Position numbers and translations under genes: made by a program. This document shows, piece after piece, positions 13,796 to 24,000 of a stretch of DNA of 64,000 nt. The DNA is taken from positions 2,089,030 to 2,153,029 of the forward strand of contig NW_017804187.1 of assembly GCF_001625305.1 (NCBI RefSeq). The letters are read 5' to 3'. Source of the stretch: Branchiostoma belcheri (taxonomy: Eukaryota > Chordata > Leptocardii > Amphioxiformes > Branchiostomatidae). Position 1 is the stretch's first letter, and each line of letters begins with the position of its first letter. Under the pieces are notes generated by a model. That model had not been told where the DNA came from and did no database searches. It saw only the letters and a program-made list of their open reading frames with translations.

Positions 13796-13912
13796 CCGTG
13801 CGGGCACATGTGCTGCTGCGAGGGGTGTGTGCAAATGGTACGGTCGCGCGGAGGGAGGTGCCCCGTGTGCCGGGGACGCATCCAGCGGGTCCAGAAGACT
13901 TTCGTCGCCTGA
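13796..13912 (+). pseudogene. duplicated C-terminal half of the IAP-B RING
   Basis: Just 37 bases after the IAP-B stop, the last 38 codons of the RING (from PCGHMCC to QKTFVA) are repeated with their own TGA. The copy is open throughout and almost all differences are synonymous. It lacks the first two zinc ligands, so alone it cannot form a RING. It sits in the predicted 3' UTR of IAP-B. Confidence 0.9.
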
Positions 13913-13990
13913 CGGTCCTTAGAAGAAGAACTTTATTCACACCGCATAGCGGGCTGACTCTGTGCTACCAAACCTACAAACAGAATGGTT

Positions 13991-14007
13991 TTCAGTACCA
14001 AGGACAG
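13991..14007 (+). promoter_or_regulatory. single RE1-like core in IAP-B 3' region
   Basis: TTCAGTACCAAGGACAG matches the dispersed RE1-like core with one extra change (C to T at position 6). It stands alone, without the 43-bp array context. Confidence 0.45.
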
Positions 14008-14387
14008 CTACCATTGGTCTTCTCTTTATGATGAACGGAAGCCTTCGTTACATTTATCTCTAGGCCTAGACTTAAAGTTATATTAGTTAAGATGCTTCTA
14101 CTGTACGGGTATCAACGATTTTCGCTCTACGATTGTTTAATTCAAGAAAACATGGATGTAGCTTTTAATGATAATGACATTTGGCTAACTCTATCATCTA
14201 ACTCCAGGCATTGGTTAAAGTTATGTAGTAAATATATTCCTACTAGTACTGTACCGGGTATCTCAGAGATCTACTATACGATTTTTTAATTGAAGAAAAA
14301 AAGGATGTACCTTTTTAATGATGATGACTTTAGGGCTTTTTAATGATGATTGTATTTTAGATAATAGTGAGAGAGGGAGGTCCGAAG

Positions 14388-14393
14388 AATAAA
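14388..14393 (+). terminator. candidate polyadenylation signal of IAP-B
   Basis: AATAAA lies about 630 bases after the stop codon. The RING fragment and the single RE1-like core would both fall within the 3' UTR if this signal is used. Confidence 0.4.
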
Positions 14394-14804
14394 CAATTTG
14401 AATTAAATAGATTTCTTGTTCTCATTTGCGTGTTTTTCTTGAGTTTAATATTGAATTTATTACTGTTATATATTGAGCCTCTTTCACAAACGTCAGCATT
14501 AAAGATGGAAAACTGAGTTAAATGGGAGTGTTTTAATCAACTTCTTGCTTTTTTTTTATTATCATCCACAAATCTTTTTTATTATCATCGACAAATCTTT
14601 TATTATCATTGACAATTTTTTTTATTATCATCGACAAATCATATATCGTCTTTCACTATTTCTGGCCACCTCAATTCCATAGTCAATTTCTTAATAGTAC
14701 TCAACAACCATTTCGGGAAATTCTATAGTATTGCGTCTTTTCTGGTGCCTATTGAATGCATTGGAGCTTTTATTCGCCCTGCCGGTCGTTCACCTTTAGG
14801 CCAA
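14394..14804. other. intergenic, short direct repeats
   Basis: No gene is seen. Three or four copies of a TTTATTATCATCGACAAATC-like unit occur at about 14557-14641. The rest shows no recognisable feature. Confidence 0.5.
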
Positions 14805-14817
14805 GAGTCAAAGGTCA
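14805..14817 (+). promoter_or_regulatory. DR1-like nuclear receptor half-sites upstream of CYP
   Basis: GAGTCA-A-AGGTCA is one near-perfect and one perfect AGGTCA half-site with a one-base spacer, the DR1 layout bound by HNF4/PPAR-RXR type receptors in animals. It lies about 100 bases before a TATA box and 230 before the P450 start codon. Function is inferred from position and motif only. Confidence 0.45.
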
Positions 14818-14913
14818 CAGGTGAGTTTACCAGCCTGTAAACTTGCAGAGTAAACAGGTGATCTAACCGCGTAAGGCATATGCCGTCATTCTATCAATAG
14901 ATGGAAGATATCG

Positions 14914-14920
14914 TATAAAA
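14914..14920 (+). promoter_or_regulatory. TATA box of CYP gene
   Basis: TATAAAA stands 121 bases before the P450 ATG and fits a start of transcription near 14945. No other start-like signal is seen between it and the first exon. Confidence 0.55.
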
Positions 14921-15034
14921 GAGCGGCCTAAACTGCAATTCTACGCTTCCTATCTGGCCTAAGGTTCGACTCGACTCATTTTTAGGTCCCTCTGCGTATT
15001 ATTCGAGCAGCTGGCCACTAGCGAGTGATCAAGA

Positions 15035-18000
15035 ATGGAGTTGGACGTCCTCCCCATTCCGCTAACATGGATTCTGCTGGCCTTGTTACCTGTACTCTTC
15101 TACGTGTAAGTAAACTCTGCCATTTCTGTCACTCATTCATTCATGAAGCTTACTACATTTGTGGAAGGATTGACATAAAAGTGATGTGGTGATATAATAT
15201 CACCTGTTCAAGGTTCCAACTCAGAACCTTTGGATTTTGACTTGAATTGAGTCAACAACCCTGACCTCGAGCTGAAGGCCACTTTGCTACCCAAAAGACC
15301 ACCTAAGCAAGTTAAACTTCTTCTTGCTTTAGCTGTTTAGCGACTGAGCCACTACCAATGTTTTAGCTCAGTGACAAAATTTAGCCACCAAAGACCACTA
15401 TAACTGTTAACTGTTATAGAAAAATGGAATAAATATTAATTTTAAAATGTTAAATTTAAAGAGGCGTTTCAGCTATCCATGTCAAGTAATGTTAAGTGTT
15501 CAAGGCATCCCCGACAATATAATTTGTACACCTTTTTAGGGACAAAGTGAAATGAGAGTTGGGCAAGAAAGAAGCCAAAACTACACAACAGTGCTGGTAT
15601 TTATTAAATGTCGTTTACAGTAAAGAACCTGTTTGTTTTATCCAGGTCTTGTTTAATTTACCTGTAGCATCAGCAGTATGCAAAGTAGGACAAAGGTCAG
15701 CTTGGTAAGAGTCAGGTCTATTCATAGGCATGATGTTGACAAGCAAAGTGGGACAACCATATGCAAATCTTGTCCCTGTTAGCAGGGCTAGCCCTTTGCA
15801 ATGCTACAGCAAAACCAATAGATAAATATTATCAAATAATTGACTGTGTCATATAGACTTCAGCTGTCTTGTAACATTGGAAGATTAGCTCTTCAGTGAG
15901 ATAAAACTGGATCATTTACACTTTCACTGACTGGAGTTCTGCTTCTAATGCCGCTATATGTAGCTGATGCAGGTTACGTTGATGCATCCATGAAATGTTT
16001 GTGACCATGTCTGTACAGGTACTGCATACGGCCCCATCAGGTGTTAAAGAAGATGGGAGTTCCACACCCAAAGCCACTGCCAGCCGTGGGAAACATGCTG
16101 GACATGATGAAAAATGTAAGTTCTAGCTAGCCTGTCTATGCAACTATATGTATAACATGTATTATGTTTTATGTACTCTTTCTATTCTATTCTATTATAT
16201 TTTTTCTATTCTATACAATACTATTAAGTAACACCCCTCGCGGGGCCTTAAGTGCTAATAGGGGAGTGGTCCTTTCCCAGCGTGACTGGTGGTGGTGGTA
16301 AAAAAACAACAAAAAAAAACAAGAACAAAAACAAGTGCACTGACTATATACAGAAGTCATGGCTGGGGGTTGGCTAGCCGCTGCGACTATTGCAGGGCTT
16401 CTCTTGCTTGCAGTCTTTTACAGTAGCCCTGTAAGCAAGAGAAGCCCTGCAACAGTCGCCGCGGCTAGGGGTTGGCCACATTCCTACAGCTGGGTACAAC
16501 TCAAGCCATAATGGCTGGCTACCCCAGCTTTAAACTGCTCAATTGTCTTAGCCATGGAATTGTCTTTCCTGGAAGAATAGCTGTTAGAGGTGAGCAGTTA
16601 GAGTTTTTCCTCAATAAACCTCTTCCAGGCTTCAGGAGGCAGCTGGAAAGAGTAGAAATTGGCCAAATAGAGAGAATCTATTAACATGCATGTCCACTAG
16701 AGAATACAGTGTGTGCACGTGCATGTCAAACTGTACTCTCTAGCAGACCAACACCCCTGGCATGTTATCTCTCTATTCAACCAATTTCTACTCTTCCAGC
16801 CGCCTCCCAAAGCCTGGTAGAGGCTAAGTTCTATTTGTACATACAGTAGATGTCAGTTATTTGTTGCAAATTTCAACACTTTATAGAAAAACTCTGCCAA
16901 TTGCAAAGAATTGTAAAAACCCAAACTGTTTTCTTTTCTAAAATCTCGGCATCTTCTCTTTACAGGGAATGTGGAATCCTGATGCGCAGGTTGAAAGAAT
17001 CGAGAAGTGGGGCACTGTATATGGGTAGGTTTATAAACAATTGTTTACACATAATACAAAAAAAACTTTTAACTTAAATTTAAGGTAAATTTGCAAAGCA
17101 AAAAAATGCATATTACCTTCACATGGCCTAGCTAGCCTAACAAACAAAAAAAGTGCATCAAAGTTAACTTCATTGAAGTACACATGTACTTCCAAGAAGT
17201 TTGAGAAATCTCCAATTTCATGTTAGTTATGTTTCCAATTAAGCAATACTTGCACTTTGTTAACTAGAATTAGACCAATACACATACTAATAGGTAGATA
17301 TACCAAAGAATGTTTATAGACATTAGAACTAGACTACAGTAGTACTATCATAATTGATACTTGAAACTCAACATGTTGATTTATTCATATATATGTACTT
17401 GTACGTTGGTTAATTCATTTGTATCCAATTGTTTGTATGCATAGTAATGTATTAGACAGTTTAGACCTTACGAAAGTTGCTGTACTTTTGTTGTATCAAT
17501 AAAGATGTCAGTGAGTTTAACTTTGTAACCAGGAGGTCATGAGTTCAAACCCCGGCCAGGTCATACCAAAGACTTTAAAAATGGTACACACTGCTTTCTC
17601 GCTCTGCTTTAAAAAGCACTCAGCATATATGAGAAAGTGTGTGGGAAGGTCAAACACACAGCATTACCAGCGGACATAAAGAATAGAGCACGGGAGACCT
17701 TTTTTTTTAGCTCAACTCCATCCACTTTGTTGCACATGTAGAGTCTACCTGGGAATGAACCCGTATGTCATAATCTCAGACCCTGAAATGGTGAGAGAAG
17801 TCTTCGTCAAGCAGTTTCCCAAGTTTATCAACCGAGCCGTGAGTACATCTTTGATTTCAATACATGACATGTACATCTGTATATCTGTATCTGTATAGCC
17901 GGTATAACCGCCCTTCAGCGTAACACACCAGCTTCTGTATCTGTATAGCCGGTATAACTGCCCTTCAGCGTAACACACCAGCTTCTGTATCTGTATAGCC

Positions 18001-21000
18001 GGTATAACCGCCCTTCGGCGTAACACACCAGCTTCTGTATCTGTATAGCTGGTATGACCGCCCTTTGTGGTAACACACCAGCTTCGCAGGCACAATATTA
18101 TACCAAACGATCTGTTACACCCAATCTTTGCACATTTAATTCTTCATCCAGTATTTACTGCTAACTGTGTTCCTCCTGTAGCCTGAGAGGCTGAACCTGG
18201 AAGTGAAGCCACAGTGTCGCATGATGACTGCTCTGGTCGACGATGAGTGGAAGAACATGAGGAGTACTGTCAGTCCTGCATTTAGTGGAGGCAAACTCAA
18301 ACAGGTGACTGTGTCTTTAACTTAAGACATCTTACTTTAATTTAAGTATAGTCTCAAGATGCTGTTTTGAAGCTAATTTTTTCAAGACATACATGCTAGT
18401 TTGATGGACAGAAAAGTTGCTTTAAATTTGAGCCCTGCATCTGTTACTCTTGTTTATTTATTTATTTGTTTATTTACCATTTGCACGTATATTAAAAACA
18501 ATTACACAATCAAATAATAATAATCAAAGAATGTGCGGGGTAGGCCAGAAACCTGGGTGGTTTTTCTAGAGGCCTACCCCAAGCAAAGATAACTTATGAC
18601 AAAACATATTTAAATTAAACATCAAAATTAAACAATGAAATAATTAAACAATGAGTAATTAAACAAAATCAAGACACAGAAATAATAACTGAGGTGTATA
18701 AACTAACTAAAACGAAATTAAACAAAAGTCTTATACCTGTTATTCAGGTAGATGTTACAGATTAAACTGATTAAATAATTAACATAAGAATTAACGCTTA
18801 AAACAAAATATTAACAATAACAAGGAAAACAAACAAATCAGATTGTGGATGTACTGGGATTTTGTAGGAAAAAGTTTTTAAGAAGTTTTTTAAATACAGG
18901 AGTTGACTGGCAGTTTTGTAACAGTTGGCTTAACTTATTCCAGACGATGGGGCCTCTATACGCTATTGAGAATTGTTTTTGTGTAGATTTAGTCTTGATC
19001 GGCCTTAAATGGTTATGTTGTCTCGTATTGTGCTGGTGAATGTCTGAGTTGAATGTAAAAAAAGTGTTGAATTGATCTGGTAAACTATTGGTATTATGAA
19101 CGATTTTATGAACAAAAATGGCTATTTGTAATTTGTTTAAGTCATATACATTTATGATTTTTAGTTCACGAAACAGAGCTGCTGAGTGTGCTGTGAAGTG
19201 TGTGTTAGCTGCAATTCTAACAAAGTGTTTTTGCAGTTGATAGAGTGGTTTAATTGAAGTTGTGTAAGTGCTCGCCCAAATGAAATTGCAGTATGATAGA
19301 TACGGATATATTAGACTGTAGTATAATGTTATAAATATTCTTCGTGGGAGGAGGGTCTTTATTTTTCTAATGATGCCTATGTTCTTATGAATCTTATTGC
19401 AAATCAAATCTATATGTATCTCTAAAGATACAAGTGTATCTCAATCCATACTAGGATTATATCATGGATTCAGAAAGCACATTCAATACATATATATATA
19501 GTATTACAATATGGCATGTGACAACCATGCATATAGGACAATATTTCAAGAAATGCCAGAATGACTGAAATTTGACCATTGACTGTAAAAGCATATTCTC
19601 ATCCCATTACAGTAACTTAACACATTTGTGAGGTATATTAGTCTCATATTGTATCATGTTTGCAATTAACACTTACTAGTAATGGATGCCATATTTTGTA
19701 CATTGTACAAGTGTAATGTACAACTAAGTTTATTTCCACAGATGGCAGAAGCCATGAACACCTGTGCCAACATGCTGGTAGAAAATATCGGCAAGTTCGC
19801 TGAGAAGGAAGAGTCCTTTGACACCAAGGAGTGAGTTTCGTCTTTATTCTTATATTTAAAAAATTAACATTACTACACCCCTTATTGCTTGTGCAATGTA
19901 GAATTTAGCAAAAATTGTTGACATTCAAGTATTAGGAAAAAATAGTCTAATTCGGTAGACCTTTTGTTGTATTAGGAAAAATGATTTTAGATTCAATCTC
20001 TGAACACAGGGACTTAAAAGTCAAGTGTTGAAATTAGATTTTCTATCTCAGTTTATGCTAACTTTTGCACTAAAATTTTTCTCTTATATATGCACCTAAA
20101 TTTGTTTTTATGTTTACGACTTAACATCCCATCCTAGGAACCCTTTTCAGAAGAGTACATGTCAATAATGATAATAATAATAATTCCGTGATTCCAGTTT
20201 GACTGCAGGATTCACCACAGACACCATTGCCCGCACCGCATTTGGTCTGGAGGTGGATTCTCAGCGGAACCCGGAGGATCCTTTCGTCCGATACACGAGG
20301 GAGCCGTTTGCCACCGTGTTTAAGGATCCATTGTTCTGGCTCTTCTGTGAGTTTACGCTTGATATATATGTGTGATATTATTCTTTGAAATAAAATGTTG
20401 ATAGTATAATGTATAAAAATGACTTATTATTCAACAACCAATCGGTTTTCAGATCTGACATTTTGGTGACCGTCTCTCACCTTCTAGAATGACTGGTTCT
20501 GATTCATACTGCAGCTACAAATGCAGGTGTGATGCAACTACAACATAAAAAACATCACCTTAAGCAGCAGTACAAATCAGAACCAGTCATTGTTACCCTG
20601 AACAAGGTGACAGACAGCCACCAAATTGTGAGATGTAAAAGAAGCCACTAGTTGTTGACTAAAGACCCAAAATTTTAATAATAATTATACAGTTTCTTGA
20701 CAACCAAATAAAACAAAACAGACTATTATTCACCAAAAATATTGTAGGTGTTGGTTCCAAATTAAAACATGTCATGAAAAAATCTAAGATACTACATGAT
20801 ATATATTGAATTTCTCACTGTTTTTCTCTGCAGTTATGTTCCCCGGCATCATGAAGCCCATTTTGGAGAGGTTCAACTACGGTTTCCTGAACAAAAATGT
20901 CGCTGAGTTCTTCTACAACGTGGTTGACCAGGTCATGGGGATGAGGAAAACTGAAGGTGGAGCACAAGTAGGTTACCTCAATCTGTTAGATGTCTCAATA

Positions 21001-24000
21001 TGTGATCTCAACTATGCGATGTAGATTTTTGTACTTTGCAAATTCATGGCCAAAAGCTAATTATAAGTAATCTCCAAGCAGATCATACGGTGGCAAGGCA
21101 GTATCCATTGGCCAAAGGAGTGTCCATTCGGTGGCTAATATATATGATGGACACTCCTCTGGCCAATGGATACTGCCTTGCCACCGTATGATCTGAGATT
21201 AATTACAGTGTGTCTGTATAAGCTTTTGGTTGTATATAATATATACATGTAAATTGTAAAGAAGCAAAGAAATGGAAAGTAATACCATACCAGTAGTAGA
21301 CCTCCCAGTATGGAAGTATTGTTTTGGGTAGCTTTTTGGACATAGTAGGTTGACAGTATGTGTGTGGGGAAGATTGACAAGCAGAATTAAAGGTCCAGCT
21401 CAAAAAGTCAGGTACAAAATGTACAAGTAATGGGACAAAGGCTGAAGGTTAATGTCCCTGTCCCTAGTGCTGAAAGCATGGTTGATATTAACCTTCTCCT
21501 TGCTGCCTAGCCCCATAACCAACACAAATTTGGTACCAAATGGCTAAAGTAGAATGCTAAAGGTTAAACCAGGAATGGCCTTCCACTTGCTGTGCAGTCC
21601 ACACAGCCATTGAGGTCCTTTAAGAATCAGGTCTCTACAAACATTTCCATCAGTAGCACTTGTGCAATCAGATTGTTTGTTTTTAAATAATTGTACTCTT
21701 ATTAACTGTTATGATGTGTACAAATGTATGTTTTTGATATTGTGTAGTGACTGCATTGAGTATTGTATATAGTTATATGTATATGTGTGAATACTCTTGG
21801 GCCCACCGCTATTGGCAATTTGAATAAGTTTCAAGTTTCAAACCATGTGTTCTTATCTTTGAAGGGACGTGTGGACTTCATGCAACTGATGATGAACGCT
21901 CACAAAGATGAAGACGATGACAACAAGGCAGAAGGGATTCAGGTGCAAGGAGTGAAGAAACGTACGTCTGAACATCTCATAGTTTCCATTTTAATCCTCC
22001 ATCAAAGGCTTTTCACGCAATTCTGGATTTTCAAAGTTAATTTTATGGTCGTTCTTTTAATGTAGTAAGTTGACTCAATCCTATCACATACTTTTAGCAC
22101 TGATCTCACTGATACACACTGATCTCTCTGTGAGTGGTTCAAACCTTGCAGTCCAATCTTATGTAGCTTGTACTTACTGTACGAAGCTAGTGTGTTACAT
22201 CTAAAGCCGTTTACTGATAATGCCAAACAATCACATCGATCTAGTGTAACACTGCGGTTCAAGCACCAATGGGTCTGGACATTTTGGCCCAGTGATTGAT
22301 GCATTGGGTTTAAAGCTGGGAGCTAGGAGGCTTTTCTACTGGCTTGTACGGTAGTTGTTTCAGAATCAGTGGTTCCCACACAAACATGCGTGTTGATTCT
22401 GATTCCAGCTCTCAGCAGGGATGACGTTGTTGCGAATGGCTTCCTGTTTTTCATCGCGGGCTATGAGACCACGGCCACCACCATGGCATTCACGCTGTAC
22501 AACCTGGCCTTACACCCGGAGGTACAGGACAGGGCCAGGGAAGAAGTCTGCCAAGTCATGGAGGACAGGGTATGTCCACAGTCTTACAGTTTCTTACAGT
22601 TAGGGTCTACTATAAGCCTCAGCAATGATCTAGAAAGTTAAACCTAAAGCTATGACGTCATGGCCTTCACGCTGTACAACCTGGCTCTGCACCCGGAGGT
22701 ACAGGACAAGGCAAGGCAGGAGGTCCAACAAGTCATGGAGGACAGGGTATGCCTTACAGTGCAGACTGGTATCCAGTCTATCATGGTTAGGACAGTCTTC
22801 GGGGCTCTAATATTTTCCCCCTGCCCAGCTCAACAGACTGCCCGGTAGGAGTGTTACGCCTGTAGAAGTTTTGCACAACGATAACCTACCAGGGAACCTA
22901 GCTGAGGCGGGCGGGGAAGAGCTCCTGCAGCCCCAAAGAGAACCCACCCCAACTGCAATAGACTGGCACATGCACCTTTAGCACTTTTGCTGTTAAGGGC
23001 TGAATGCCCTACCATAAACTACAATCTTGGAATTAGGATCAATATCATATCTGGTCTAAAGTCACAGTGATTTGCTGGTAAAATAAATAAAAAATTAATG
23101 ACATGAAAGAAGTTTTATTGGCTAATATAGTGACTGTTCTGCAGGACCTGGTTGACTATGAGGCTGTCCACAAGATGCCGTACCTGGACATGTGCATCAG
23201 TGAGACCCTCCGAATGTACGCTCCTGCTGCAAGGTGACAAGAAATTCCTCTGTCTACACTCTAATACCTCAAACAACCAGACATTTCTTCCAAATCCAGC
23301 AGAAATTCATCAGCCTACTAGTACACAAAGATCATTCTGTGTTTTTCTAATCATGACTTTTTGGACCTTGGAATGGCTAAGAATTTCTGAGAATGATTTT
23401 AATATTTGTTTTATGCGACAGATCTTTGTACAACTAGATATTGTCTTCACATAACACAAAACATTTTTTGTTCCGTATATGCTGGGCTTGACAATCAACT
23501 TTTGTAAGTTGATCGGCTACCCAGTTTTGTCATGATGAAATAAATGAATGAATAGCTTTTGTAATGTAAATGTACATTGTACATTAATCCCTGGTCAACT
23601 ATTTGTGGAAAGAGCTACTTCCCTGATACAATATACCTGTAAATACTATACATAGCATTTGTCTTCGAATTCTCTGTCACAACTAGTGGAAGTGTTAAGC
23701 TCGAGATCTTCAGTTTCTTTTCTTTTGATATCAAAAACTGTATTTCCAGTATTGTGCGTGTGACCAATGATGAGGTGAAGATGAAATGGCTGACTATCCC
23801 AAAGGGCTTCAACGTGATGATTCCTATTCTCGGGATCCATTACGACCCAAAACGCTGGCCGGAACCAAAGAAGTTCATCCCAGAGAGGTATGCGTGATAC
23901 GGTGTGTGTGTGTGTGTGAGTGTGTGTGTGTGTGCTTATGGCACCAAAAAAATGCAATATTTTCTTATTATATGGAAAATACAACTGGACATTGGAGTTA

